Positions 1 to 8,840 of a DNA stretch of 36,235 nt are shown in pieces. Made by a program: the position numbers and the translations under genes. A model generated the notes under the pieces. It did no database searches. It was not told the DNA's origin and worked only from the letters and a program-made list of their open reading frames with translations. Each line of letters opens with the position of its first letter. The first letter of the stretch is position 1. The stretch lies in assembly GCA_017629515.1 (NCBI GenBank), contig JAGBXB010000016.1, positions 1 through 36,235 on the forward strand, read 5' to 3'. The DNA comes from Lentisphaeria bacterium. Its GTDB lineage: Bacteria > Verrucomicrobiota > Lentisphaeria > Victivallales > UBA1829.

Positions 1-66
1 AAAAACAGGAAAGATCGTTACTTTGAAATCCTGACACAATACAATATTCAATCCGGGGAGGGAAAA

Positions 67-1017
67 ATGTCAAAAACAGATTTGAAAACTTTACAGGAAA
101 AAGTACAGCTTCTCCGTTTGCAGATGAATAAAATCATTTTGGGGAAAGAAGAGAAAGTGGATCTTCTTCTTACCGCCCTTTTTGCCGGAGGGCATGTTCT
201 GCTGGAAGATGTTCCCGGTACAGGGAAAACCATGCTGGCAAAAACCCTTGCCCAGTCTATTGCGGCAGATTTTAAAAGGATACAGTTTACCGCAGATCTT
301 CTGCCGGCAGATGTGACAGGAACAAGTGTGTATTCCCCTAAAGACGGTTCTTTTACTTTCCGGGAAGGGCCAGTTTTCACCAATCTGTTTCTTGCCGATG
401 AGATCAACCGGGCGTCCCCACGGACACAATCGGCATTGTTGGAGGGGATGAGTGAAAATCAGGTGACGGGGGATGGGCAAGTACGGAAATTACCTGAATT
501 TTTTATGGTTATTGCCACCGAAAATCCCATTGAATATTATGGGACATATCCTTTGCCGGAAGCGCAGCTGGACAGATTTGCCCTGCGGTTTGCCCTGGGG
601 TATCCTTCTGTGGAACAGGAGAGACTTCTCATGGAGAAAAAAGAGGATCTGGAAAGGAATTTATCTCTTTCTCCTGTAATGGATTGCAATGATATTCTGC
701 TCATCCGGGAAAAAGTCAGGGATATATATATTGAAGAAAGTGTGATGGATCACATCCATAATATCGTACTTGCCACAAGGTCTTTGCGGGATGTTGTTCT
801 CGGAGCAAGTCCCCGGGCGCTCCTGACATTTGTCCGCTGTCTCAAAGCATTTGCATTTCTTTGCGGAAGAGAATATGTTATTCCGGAAGATGCGGCAATC
901 CTTGCTGTTCCGGTTTTGGCGCACCGGCTTGTTTTATCCGGGGAATGTAAAAATTCCGGCATGAATACGGAAGAAGTAATAAGAAAGATCCTTGAAACTC
1001 TCGTTGTGCCTGTATAA
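67..1017 (+). CDS. MoxR-family AAA+ ATPase
   Basis: A 316-residue AAA+ ATPase of the MoxR family, cytoplasmic chaperone-like ATPases usually encoded beside DUF58 and transglutaminase genes. Visible motifs are Walker A (PGTGKT, residues 50-55), Walker B ending in D111-E112 of the LADEINRA segment, sensor-1 Asn153 in ATENP, and the LDRF segment with an arginine-finger candidate at R170. Length is normal for the family. The ATG at 67 follows a GGGGAGGG ribosome site; the frame stays open to the window edge, so a longer upstream start cannot be excluded, but the Shine-Dalgarno favours this one. It leads a run of closely spaced + strand genes (DUF58, transglutaminase, sigma-like, rnf). The family is linked to assembly or maturation of surface or metal proteins; the target here is unknown. 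Confidence 0.95.
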   Translation: MSKTDLKTLQEKVQLLRLQMNKIILGKEEKVDLLLTALFAGGHVLLEDVPGTGKTMLAKTLAQSIAADFKRIQFTADLLPADVTGTSVYSPKDGSFTFREGPVFTNLFLADEINRASPRTQSALLEGMSENQVTGDGQVRKLPEFFMVIATENPIEYYGTYPLPEAQLDRFALRFALGYPSVEQERLLMEKKEDLERNLSLSPVMDCNDILLIREKVRDIYIEESVMDHIHNIVLATRSLRDVVLGASPRALLTFVRCLKAFAFLCGREYVIPEDAAILAVPVLAHRLVLSGECKNSGMNTEEVIRKILETLVVPV

Positions 1018-1028
1018 GGGATTTTGAG

Positions 1029-2525
1029 ATGAGATTTTTTCACTTTCTGCAAGAAAAATATCATACTTTTCTCCGGTCTTTTTTTGAGGGGCCTTCCTGG
1101 TTATGGCGTAACGGGGGAGGGCGGAAAAGTACGGAGGAAAAATATATTTCCCCATCCTTTATGCTGTTGATCTGGTGCAGAGGGGTGTTGCTCCGTTTTT
1201 TTACATTTCAGGGCTGGATGCTTTTCTGGGTTTTTCTTGCTGCCGCATTTTATTCAAGTATCATGATCCGCAGTTCTGTTACGGTTCTTTTTCTGCTTCT
1301 CGGCGGCTTGTTTCTTTTTAACGGACTTTTTCTGCTTCTCTTTTTTCCCCGGTTGAAAATCAGAAGAACTGTTCCCAAAAGAGTGATGCAGGGGAAAGAG
1401 TTTACTATACACTATGAGTTGGAAAACAGTTCTTTTTTTCCCTGTTTTTCTGTTCTGGCTGATCCTCTGCTGCAAGGGAAAGGGATCCGGGGAAGTGCGT
1501 TGAAAGCCTTTTTTATTGCCGGAAGAGGAAAAATAGCATGCAGCAGAACTTTTATACTGGAAAAAAGGGGCGTATGGCAGCTTCCTGCTGCTACGGTGGA
1601 AACTTCTTTTCCTTTCGGTTTATTGAAAAGAAGTTTCTGCGATCACAGAAAAGTGGAGATTTTTGTGCATCCATATTGGCAGAAATTTCATTTTTCTTCC
1701 TTTGCTGAAAAAGGATCTGCCGGAACTTCTTCCGGAAAAAATACAGGAAAGATCACAGGTAACAGAGGATTGGATATCGCCAGATGCCGGGAATATGTCT
1801 ATGGCGATGAAGTGCGTCTGATCCATTGGGGAAACAGTGCAAAATGGGGGAAACTTGCCGTCAAAGAATTTGAGGAGGAAAAAAATACCCGTCTTGCTGT
1901 CATTCTGGATACGGCTGAACCTTTTACATGGAAAACTTTCCGGAAAATTGCCGGGAATTTTCTGCATTTTCAATCTTTTGAAATGGAAGAAATACGGGGG
2001 AAAAGATTTGAAGCTCTTCTCTCCTTTGCCGCAAGTCTTTCCGGGACACTTTCTCCGGAAGAGTATGAAATGGATTTTTATATCCCCTGCGTGGAAAATA
2101 GAAAAAATCAAAAGAAAAGCATAAAGGATCTTTTTGAAAAATGGATAGCGGGGAGAACGCCTTCTCATAAGGTAAATGTCATCCGGGAATATAAAGTAGG
2201 GAAAAATGCCATGCTGCATACGGCGTTTCTGGATGAACTTGCCGCATTGGAAAAAGTAGAGAGTACCGGCAGATTTGAAAATATCACAGAGGAAATTTTG
2301 CAGAAAATTTCCGAAAATAATTCTTCTGTATTGCTGATTCTTCTTTCCTGTGATTCTGCCGCAGAAGAGTTGTATGGAAAAATATCCGAATGTACGGAAA
2401 ATTGCCGTGTCCTTTTTCTTCCGGATGGGGAAAAAATTGTGGACAAAGGGGAAAAAAGCGGTATTCTATCCCGCAAGGCGGAACAACTTTCCTCCGGAGA
2501 CCTTTTAAGCGGAAGATGGTGGTAA
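1029..2525 (+). CDS. DUF58 domain membrane protein
   Basis: A 498-residue DUF58 protein, the usual partner of MoxR ATPases. Two adjacent hydrophobic segments lie at about residues 62-107. A beta-rich part follows with the family's EKRGVW and FPFGLL signatures (about 180-200). The core motif, DIARCREYVYGDEVRLIHW, is followed by a VILDT strand typical of the vWA-like fold. It starts 11 bases after the MoxR stop and overlaps the next gene's start (TAATG), so translation is probably coupled. Its biochemical role is not established for the family; it is thought to act with MoxR on a membrane-associated substrate. The ribosome site is weak, which fits coupled translation. Confidence 0.88.
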   Translation: MRFFHFLQEKYHTFLRSFFEGPSWLWRNGGGRKSTEEKYISPSFMLLIWCRGVLLRFFTFQGWMLFWVFLAAAFYSSIMIRSSVTVLFLLLGGLFLFNGLFLLLFFPRLKIRRTVPKRVMQGKEFTIHYELENSSFFPCFSVLADPLLQGKGIRGSALKAFFIAGRGKIACSRTFILEKRGVWQLPAATVETSFPFGLLKRSFCDHRKVEIFVHPYWQKFHFSSFAEKGSAGTSSGKNTGKITGNRGLDIARCREYVYGDEVRLIHWGNSAKWGKLAVKEFEEEKNTRLAVILDTAEPFTWKTFRKIAGNFLHFQSFEMEEIRGKRFEALLSFAASLSGTLSPEEYEMDFYIPCVENRKNQKKSIKDLFEKWIAGRTPSHKVNVIREYKVGKNAMLHTAFLDELAALEKVESTGRFENITEEILQKISENNSSVLLILLSCDSAAEELYGKISECTENCRVLFLPDGEKIVDKGEKSGILSRKAEQLSSGDLLSGRWW

Positions 2526-4843
2526 TGAACATGAAAAAGAATGAAAAAAATTCTTTGCAGGAAGAAAAAATTACTTTGAAAGAGATTTTTTATTCTTTCA
2601 TGGTGATCATGCCTCCGGCTTTTCTTTTTGCTTTGAAAAACGATCTGCCTCATGTTTTTATTATAACTTTTATTCTTCTTTTACTGCCGCTTTTCCGGAA
2701 AAGACCGCTTCCGGCAAAAGACAGACCCGTTATCTATTGTATCGTTGCAGGGATGCTTCTTACCGCTTTGCCGGATCTCATGTTTACTGCGGATGATGCA
2801 AGAATGGGGTTGCTGGATGTACTTATCCGCTCAACTCTGGTATTGCCGTTCCTGTTGTATATGGCATCTCTGGGCGGGCTTTTTGCCCGGTCCGGCAGAC
2901 TGGTGGGGGTGAGGGCGGCTCTTGCTCTTACGGGAATGCTGTTATGCGGGGACAGATTCAACAGTAAGGATGCACATAATGTGCTTCTGGGATTTTTTGA
3001 TCCTCTGCTGAAAGAATATTTTTCCATCTATTTGTATTGTGTCATCCTCCAGGGAGTATTTCTGCCTTTATTCCTTTGCGGAATATATAAGAAAAATGAG
3101 AAGGAAAATGGGGAAAGAAAAGAGGAACAGATATTAAGAAGAAAAAGTATTTTTCTCTATGGGGTTTTTACTTTGTTATTTTTGTTTTCCACACTTTTTT
3201 CTTACAGATTTATACAGAAAAATCCCTCTTTTTTAAGGTCGGTGGAGATCTATTTTATGCGTCTCGGTTCCCGGGGGATGCAGAAAGGATTCAAAAGCGG
3301 AAAAAATATGCTTTCCCGGAATGTGGATCTGCGTGCACCTCTGCCGCCGTGGTTCGGACAGCTGCCTGATGAGATATTGTTTCATGTCAAAGCGGAATTT
3401 CCCCCGGGCTTGATGCGCAGCGGCGTTTATACTCTTTATGAACACGGCAGATGGCTTCCGCATAAAAAAGACAATGATATCCCTCTGGAAAGCGTGAGAC
3501 GCACAGGATTATTATCTTTCAATACATTCCGTCCTGCCGGTGCCGATATAGAGGAACAGCGGAAAAATGATCCTGAATTTGATATGGAAAAGGATTTTAC
3601 CTGGGAAAAGAAAGAATTGAAGATGGAATTTTTTCCGGACAGCCTCGTCAGCGGTTCCATCGTTCCCATGCCGGGAAATACTGTGAGAATAGATGCTGTG
3701 GCAGATTCTGCAAGGATCACTGCCGAGGGGGTTCTGCATTTGAAACATTGGAAAAAAGACGGTGGAGTAACATTTTTTGTCCGGGAGGCGGACGGGGAGG
3801 CTTCTTTCAATATTTTCCTTGAAAAAGAGGAAAAAACAAAGAAAAATATTTATGGGGAAAAATTGCTTCCGGAAGAGGAAAAAAGACTTTTGCAAGTACC
3901 CAATGCTATCCGGCAATATACTTGGAAAGTCTGTCCGCAAAGCAGGGAAAAATCCCTCTCCGGAAGAAAGAAAATGGAAACGATACAAAAGTTCCTGCGG
4001 GAAAATTTTTCATACAGTTTATATGTCCCTTACAAGGGGAGGAAAGACTTTTTCAAAGATCCGGTGATGCGTTTTCTCCTTGAAACCGGAAAGGGACATT
4101 GCGAACTTTTTGCTTCTGCGGCAGTTTTGATGTGCCGTGCGGCGGGATTGCCGGCAAGATATGTGACCGGGTTCGTCTGTGATGAAAAAAGTCCCACAGG
4201 AAAGTATTATATCTGCCGTCTTGCCCATGCATGGGCGGAAATATATCTGCCGGAGGAAAGAAAATGGGTGACGCTGGATGCCACTCCTCCGGCGGAGGTA
4301 TTGCTGCGGAAAGAAAGTAAAAGAAAAAATTTCTTCCGCAAATGGATGCAATATCTGAATTTTTCCGGACAGGATTTTTTTGCCATGATACGGAGGGGAT
4401 ATTTCGCAGAAACTGCTGCCCGGCTTCTTCTCCTTTTGTGGAAAGGCTTTTTCCTGCTTTTTACCACTCTGTGGGGCTGGAGCCTTCTTACAGTGGCAGG
4501 GCTCCTTTTTTCTGTGTGGTGGATCAGGAGAAAAAAAAGAAGGATACGCAAAGAGTTTCTTGCAGAAGAAAGAATGGTTGTGCGGAAAAAATGGTTGAAA
4601 TTTGAAAAGCGTTTTGCCGTCCTTACCGGAAAAAAGAGACCGGAGGAAATGCCCGTAAAAGAGTTTTATTCTTTCTTTACTGTACCGGGCTTGAAAGAAT
4701 TCGTGGAAGAGTATGAAAAGATCCGGTTCGGCAGTCCGGAAAGTTCTGACAATACCATCCTTTTGCAGAAAATGGAAAAAAATATGCAAAAACTTCTCTC
4801 TTTTATAGAAAAAGAGGGTGCAAAATATGACAAATGGCAGTAA
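2525..4843 (+). CDS. TgpA-like membrane transglutaminase-domain protein
   Basis: A 772-residue membrane protein with a transglutaminase-like core. The frame is open from 2390, but the ATG at 2525 overlaps the DUF58 stop as TAATG and is the likely start; ATGs at 2516 and 2531 are alternatives. Several hydrophobic segments fill the first ~240 residues, a large soluble region follows, and a final membrane segment lies near residues 640-680, as in TgpA/DUF3488 proteins. The catalytic triad is visible: Cys526 (GHCELF), His568 (AHAWAE) and Asp585 (TLDATPP). Members of the family act on the outer face of the cytoplasmic membrane; substrate unknown. With MoxR and DUF58 it forms a standard three-gene module. 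A lysine/arginine-rich cytoplasmic tail follows the last membrane segment. Confidence 0.9.
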   Translation: MNMKKNEKNSLQEEKITLKEIFYSFMVIMPPAFLFALKNDLPHVFIITFILLLLPLFRKRPLPAKDRPVIYCIVAGMLLTALPDLMFTADDARMGLLDVLIRSTLVLPFLLYMASLGGLFARSGRLVGVRAALALTGMLLCGDRFNSKDAHNVLLGFFDPLLKEYFSIYLYCVILQGVFLPLFLCGIYKKNEKENGERKEEQILRRKSIFLYGVFTLLFLFSTLFSYRFIQKNPSFLRSVEIYFMRLGSRGMQKGFKSGKNMLSRNVDLRAPLPPWFGQLPDEILFHVKAEFPPGLMRSGVYTLYEHGRWLPHKKDNDIPLESVRRTGLLSFNTFRPAGADIEEQRKNDPEFDMEKDFTWEKKELKMEFFPDSLVSGSIVPMPGNTVRIDAVADSARITAEGVLHLKHWKKDGGVTFFVREADGEASFNIFLEKEEKTKKNIYGEKLLPEEEKRLLQVPNAIRQYTWKVCPQSREKSLSGRKKMETIQKFLRENFSYSLYVPYKGRKDFFKDPVMRFLLETGKGHCELFASAAVLMCRAAGLPARYVTGFVCDEKSPTGKYYICRLAHAWAEIYLPEERKWVTLDATPPAEVLLRKESKRKNFFRKWMQYLNFSGQDFFAMIRRGYFAETAARLLLLLWKGFFLLFTTLWGWSLLTVAGLLFSVWWIRRKKRRIRKEFLAEERMVVRKKWLKFEKRFAVLTGKKRPEEMPVKEFYSFFTVPGLKEFVEEYEKIRFGSPESSDNTILLQKMEKNMQKLLSFIEKEGAKYDKWQ

Positions 4844-4880
4844 AGTATATGGGAAAAAGTTTGTGCCATTGAGGAAGTAG
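4827..4880 (+). CDS. Possible 17-residue leader/coupling ORF
   Basis: A 17-codon frame starts inside the last codons of the transglutaminase gene and ends 40 bases before the sigma-like gene. It has a plausible ribosome site (AGAGGGTG, then ATG after a short spacer) and encodes MTNGSKVYGKKFVPLRK, a basic peptide. It may only serve to carry ribosomes toward 4921, or be chance. No family is recognised. Confidence 0.2.
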   Translation: MTNGSKVYGKKFVPLRK

Positions 4881-4893
4881 AGGAAAGAGGAAT

Positions 4894-4911
4894 ATTCCGG
4901 AGTTCCGGAAT
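4894..4911. repeat. 18-bp inverted repeat before the sigma-like gene
   Basis: ATTCCGGA and TCCGGAAT flank a 2-base centre (GT), ending ten bases before the ATG at 4921, where the ribosome site should be. It could be an operator or a small hairpin that limits ribosome access. TCCGGA is very common in this genome's coding sequence, so chance is a real possibility. Confidence 0.35.
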
Positions 4912-4920
4912 CTGGATAAT

Positions 4921-5997
4921 ATGAATAAAAAGACCGTTGCAAAAACAGAACTGCTTTTACAGCAGGAGGAAAAAATTCTCCCCTCCTTTGCCATGTATTT
5001 TGTGCATGGGGAAAAGGATGCCGTTTGTCTTGCGGAAGAGTGCCTTTTTGCCTGTGTGGAAAAATGGCGGAATAATGAGTTGACAATGCCGCCGCGTGTA
5101 TTCCTTTACCGGGAGATCCGGAAAAAATGTTTTGAATATCTCGGCGCAAGAGGGAAACATTTTGAAAGTTCTTTTGTCCTTTCAGAAGAGAAATTGAAAA
5201 ACGAGTTGTCTTCCGGAGAGGAGAGGGGAAAATTGTATGAAGATCTTCTGCTTCTGGCAGAGTCTTTGAGCTTTTTACAGGAACAGGAACGGGAAATATT
5301 GTTTCTTATGCTGTTTTGCTCCCTTTCAAAAGAGGAGTGTGCGTTTGTTCTGGATAAAAGCACAGGGGATGTGGAGGAAGTGTATCTGCTCGCATTGATG
5401 AAATTGAATACAGGACTTTCCGCAGGGAAAGAGATGATTGCTGAAAAAAGTGCCGGGGAAATGATCAAGTTGACCGGGACAATAACATTTCTCCTTTCCA
5501 AATGCGGGCAGTACGCCTGTTTGAAGCAGGAAAACAAAGAAAAGATTCTTTTGAAAGCTTCTGCGGAAATCCCTTTTGATTACCGTAAGGCAGTATATAA
5601 AAGTTGTGCCGTATTGCTTTTTTGTGTGATAACGGCAGGACTTTTGATCCATTCCCATATCCAGGGGGAACCGGAACTGCAGCCCGAAGTGAAAATGGGA
5701 GTCTTTATGCCGGAAGAGGAACGCAGGGAAAATCTTTTGCAGGAAAAAGCAAGACAGGAGAAAATTTTATCTGAACGCAGAAAAGATTTGACAGCGGTAC
5801 AGCTTTCCATCCGTAATTTTTCTTCCTCCGGCAGAGTTCCTGATCCGGAAAAAGCAGAAAAACGCTTGAAGAAACTTGGCGTAACTGTAAAGATCCACCG
5901 GGTGGAGAAAATGGGGACAAACAGGGAAAAAATATATTTATATGTGGCACCGGCAGATGCTTTGAAGATCAGCAGGTGTAAAAAGTTGTTGAAGTAG
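4921..5997 (+). CDS. Divergent ECF-sigma-like protein with membrane segment
   Basis: A 358-residue protein with two N-terminal parts resembling ECF sigma factors: a region-2-like segment at about residues 28-75 (HGEKDAVCLAEE...YREIRKKCFEYLGAR) and a region-4-like helix-turn-helix at about 111-167 (LSFLQEQEREILFLM...LSKEECAFVLD). A linker is followed by a hydrophobic segment at about 229-245, a charged coiled-coil stretch at 265-290, and a small C-terminal domain. A membrane-anchored ECF-type regulator is one reading; a degenerate protein that no longer binds polymerase is another. It lies between the MoxR module and rnfA, with only 8 bases to rnfA. No anti-sigma gene is seen next to it. Resemblance is by eye and needs profile comparison. 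Confidence 0.6.
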   Translation: MNKKTVAKTELLLQQEEKILPSFAMYFVHGEKDAVCLAEECLFACVEKWRNNELTMPPRVFLYREIRKKCFEYLGARGKHFESSFVLSEEKLKNELSSGEERGKLYEDLLLLAESLSFLQEQEREILFLMLFCSLSKEECAFVLDKSTGDVEEVYLLALMKLNTGLSAGKEMIAEKSAGEMIKLTGTITFLLSKCGQYACLKQENKEKILLKASAEIPFDYRKAVYKSCAVLLFCVITAGLLIHSHIQGEPELQPEVKMGVFMPEEERRENLLQEKARQEKILSERRKDLTAVQLSIRNFSSSGRVPDPEKAEKRLKKLGVTVKIHRVEKMGTNREKIYLYVAPADALKISRCKKLLK

Positions 5998-6005
5998 GAG
6001 AAATT

Positions 6006-6617
6006 ATGACGATTGCAGAATTATTGCCGGTGACAGTGGGGGCGGTATTGGTGAACAATATCGTATTATCCCGTATTCTGGGGATATGTCCTTTTCTGGG
6101 AGTATCCAAAAAGTTGAAAACTGCTCTGGGAATGGGGTGTGCTGTTACTTTCGTAATGACGATCTCTTCTTTTGTTACTGCAGTTCTTTATCATTTTCTT
6201 TTGAAACAGCCATTGACGGCAGGCTCTTTCAAAAATCTGGATCTTTCTTTTGCCAGAACTCTTGTTTTTATTGTGGTCATAGCTTCTCTTGTGCAGATCG
6301 TGGAGATCCTGATGCAGAAATTCAGTAAGAGTCTGTATCAGGCATTGGGGATCTATCTGCCGCTTATCACCACAAATTGTGCCGTTCTCGGGGCTGCGGA
6401 ACTCAATGCCGCTTCCGGAAGAGGGATCATCCTTTCCACCATTTACGGCTGCTGTTCAGGACTGGGGTTTGCTCTTGCCTTACTGCTTTTTGCCAGTATC
6501 CGGGAAAGACTGGAACTTTCCCGCATCCCGAAAATCTTTCAGGGGGCATCCATTGCCCTTGTTACCGCAGGCATCCTCGCTATGGCGTTTATGGGATTTG
6601 CCGGACTTGTGAAGTAA
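6006..6617 (+). CDS. rnfA: Rnf complex subunit RnfA
   Basis: A 203-residue integral membrane subunit of the Rnf ferredoxin:NAD+ oxidoreductase, an ion-pumping respiratory complex. Six hydrophobic segments are visible. The two half-repeat signatures LGICPFLG (Cys28) and TNCAVLG (Cys125) are present; in the homologous NqrD/E and RnfA/E pairs these cysteines hold a buried iron-sulfur centre between the subunits. The start follows TAGGAG eight bases after the preceding stop, which also supplies the ribosome site. It is first in the order A-B-C-D-G-E, the arrangement of proteobacterial rnf/rsx rather than the C-D-G-E-A-B order of clostridia. Length is normal. Confidence 0.96.
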   Translation: MTIAELLPVTVGAVLVNNIVLSRILGICPFLGVSKKLKTALGMGCAVTFVMTISSFVTAVLYHFLLKQPLTAGSFKNLDLSFARTLVFIVVIASLVQIVEILMQKFSKSLYQALGIYLPLITTNCAVLGAAELNAASGRGIILSTIYGCCSGLGFALALLLFASIRERLELSRIPKIFQGASIALVTAGILAMAFMGFAGLVK

Positions 6618-6633
6618 GAAAAAGGAGGAGAAT

Positions 6634-7488
6634 ATGGTTGCAGTATTGATTTTGGCGGAGCTTTATGCCGCCGGACTCATTATCGGCGGGATCGGACTGG
6701 TACTCGGGTGTGTTATCGGACTGGTTGTACTGTTCTTTTCCGTAAAAAGCGATGACCGGATCGAAAAGATTTCAGAACTTCTGCCCGGAGCAAACTGCGG
6801 AGGATGCGGATTTGCCGGATGCGGGGATTTTGCCAGAGCCATCGTGGAAGAGGGGGCAGATCCCGCTTCCTGTGTGGCGTGCAGTGCGCTTCTTGCTTCC
6901 GAAATCGGAAAAGTCCTGGGCAGGGAAATAACTGTACGGGAAAAGAAAGTGGCTGTGGTTTATTGTTCCGGAGATAAATCACGGGCAGTTGCCTGCGCTG
7001 AATACAATGGATTGAGCGATTGCCGTGCTGCGGCGGCATACGCCGGAGGCGGAAAAGGCTGCCGGTACGGTTGTGTGGGAATGGGTACATGTGCAAGAAA
7101 CTGTCCTTTCGGAGCCCTTGAGATCCGTAACGGACTTGCCGTTGTGCATCCGGAACTTTGCACAGGATGCGGGAAATGTGTCTCCCTCTGTCCGAGAAAA
7201 CTCATCCATCTTGTTCCCGCTTCCTCCAAAGCGCATATATACTGCAACTCTCTGGAAAAAGCGGCAGTAAAAAGAAAAGTATGTAAAGCGGGGTGCATCG
7301 GATGCAAGAAATGTGTAAAGGCTTTCCCCGGATTGTTTAATGCTACCGGCGGTCTTGTCCGGGCGGTGGAACCGGAGAAATTAACAAGGGAAGATCTGGA
7401 AAAGATCTCCTGTCCTGTTCATGTCCTTCACCTTGTGGAAGAGGATTTTCCCTGTGAAAACGTTGAAAAGAAGGAGCAGAAACAATGA
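6634..7488 (+). CDS. rnfB: Rnf complex ferredoxin subunit RnfB
   Basis: A 284-residue iron-sulfur subunit that takes electrons from ferredoxin. An N-terminal membrane anchor (about residues 3-35) precedes a four-cysteine domain (C55, C58, C63, C80) and a set of ferredoxin motifs: C143/C147/C153/C157, C176/C179/C182/C186, and a further CKAGCIGCKKC set (C217, C221, C224, C227). In that last set the fourth ligand position, normally the Cys of a CxxCxxCxxxCP motif, is Phe231 (KAFPG), so one cluster may be incomplete or use another ligand. A GGAGGAG ribosome site precedes ATG 6634. The stop overlaps rnfC (ATGA). Confidence 0.95.
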   Translation: MVAVLILAELYAAGLIIGGIGLVLGCVIGLVVLFFSVKSDDRIEKISELLPGANCGGCGFAGCGDFARAIVEEGADPASCVACSALLASEIGKVLGREITVREKKVAVVYCSGDKSRAVACAEYNGLSDCRAAAAYAGGGKGCRYGCVGMGTCARNCPFGALEIRNGLAVVHPELCTGCGKCVSLCPRKLIHLVPASSKAHIYCNSLEKAAVKRKVCKAGCIGCKKCVKAFPGLFNATGGLVRAVEPEKLTREDLEKISCPVHVLHLVEEDFPCENVEKKEQKQ

Positions 7489-8840
7489 AAATATTCCGTT
7501 TCAAAGGGGGATTCCACCCTGCCGGTCATAAGGAACTTTCCGCGGGACGTATGGTAAAAGATCTGCCGCTCCTGCCCCGTTATACAGTCATGCTCCGGCA
7601 GAATGTGGGCGCACCGCCGCAAGTATGCGTGAAAAAAGGCGATCATGTGGAAAAAGGCAGTTGCATCGCAACAGCAGCAGGGATACTTTCCGTGCCGCTG
7701 CACTCTCCCGTAAGCGGTACTGTCGGGGATATGGTCACTGTGCCCGGGCCTAATGGAACTGCCGTGGAAGCCCTGGAAATCTTTTCCGCCCCCGCAGAAG
7801 AACAGAAATGGGATGGTACTCTTGCGCCCATAGATGAGTGGCGTGATACTTCTGCGGCAATATTGAAGAAACGCATTCTTGATGCAGGGATCACCGGAAT
7901 GGGGGGAGCAGCATTCCCCACCCATGTAAAATTATCCCCTCCGCCGGAAAAAGTACTGGATACTCTTATCCTCAACGGCGCAGAATGTGAGCCATTTCTC
8001 ACATCCGATGATACTCTGATGCGTCTTCATGCCAGAGCCGTACTTACCGGAGGGGCGATCGCAGCAAAGATCCTGGGGATAACCGAGATCATTGTGGGGA
8101 TAGAAGAAAATAAGAATGAGGCTGTTTCTGCTATGGAACAGGCAGCCTGGGGAATACCGGGAGTGAATATTGCCGTAGTCCCGCTGCCGGTAAAATACCC
8201 CCAGGGCGGGGAAAAACAGTTGATCTATGCCCTTACCGGAAGAAAAGTCGTTCTGGGGACATTGCCTATGGATGTGGGGTGTGCCGTTCTGAATGTAGGG
8301 TCATGCTATGCTATATGGGATGCTGTCCTGAATGGACACCCTCTTGTGGAACGCATTACTACTGTGACCGGAACTCCGGTGGTTTCTCCGGGCAATTACC
8401 GTATTCCCATAGGCGCGTCTTTATCTGCCGTATTGGAAAATGCCGGAGGGATCCGGGAGAGATCCAATGTGGGGAAAATCATTTTCGGCGGGCCTATGAT
8501 GGGGTTTGCCCAGTATTCTCTGGAGGTGCCGGTATCTAAAAATACTTCGGGGATATTGCTGCTGGAAAGAACGGAAGCAGCCCAGTTTACCGGAGGACCG
8601 TGTCTCTGTTGCGGAAAATGTGTGGAACATTGTCCCATGCAGTTGCCTGTGAGTACATTGAGCAAGGCATGTGAAAATGAAAGATATGATCTGGCACAGA
8701 AAAATCATGTTCTTGCCTGTCTGGAATGCGGTGTTTGTTCCAGTGTATGTCCCGCCCGCAGACCCAATGTGCAGCATTTCCGGAAAGCAAAGACGGAACT
8801 CAAAGAAATCCAATGGAAAGAAAAAAATAAAAAGATATGA
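7485..8840 (+). CDS. rnfC: Rnf complex NADH-binding subunit RnfC
   Basis: A 451-residue peripheral subunit that carries the NADH/FMN site and passes electrons in the Rnf complex. The N-terminal RnfC barrel-sandwich part (HSPVSGTV) and the glycine-rich GMGGAAFPTHVK and NGAECEPFL signatures of the NuoF-like nucleotide site are present. Two complete [4Fe-4S] motifs follow: C373, C376, C379, C383 (CLCCGKCVEHCP) and C412, C415, C418, C422 (CLECGVCSSVCP). The length matches short-form RnfC lacking the long proteobacterial C-terminal extension. Start and stop overlap both neighbours by four bases (ATGA), indicating tight translational coupling. Confidence 0.96.
   Translation: MKIFRFKGGFHPAGHKELSAGRMVKDLPLLPRYTVMLRQNVGAPPQVCVKKGDHVEKGSCIATAAGILSVPLHSPVSGTVGDMVTVPGPNGTAVEALEIFSAPAEEQKWDGTLAPIDEWRDTSAAILKKRILDAGITGMGGAAFPTHVKLSPPPEKVLDTLILNGAECEPFLTSDDTLMRLHARAVLTGGAIAAKILGITEIIVGIEENKNEAVSAMEQAAWGIPGVNIAVVPLPVKYPQGGEKQLIYALTGRKVVLGTLPMDVGCAVLNVGSCYAIWDAVLNGHPLVERITTVTGTPVVSPGNYRIPIGASLSAVLENAGGIRERSNVGKIIFGGPMMGFAQYSLEVPVSKNTSGILLLERTEAAQFTGGPCLCCGKCVEHCPMQLPVSTLSKACENERYDLAQKNHVLACLECGVCSSVCPARRPNVQHFRKAKTELKEIQWKEKNKKI

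Noticed and set aside
1..34. Possible C-terminal end of an upstream gene
   Set aside because: Two frames end in stops (at 26 and 34) but too few codons are visible to choose or identify one.
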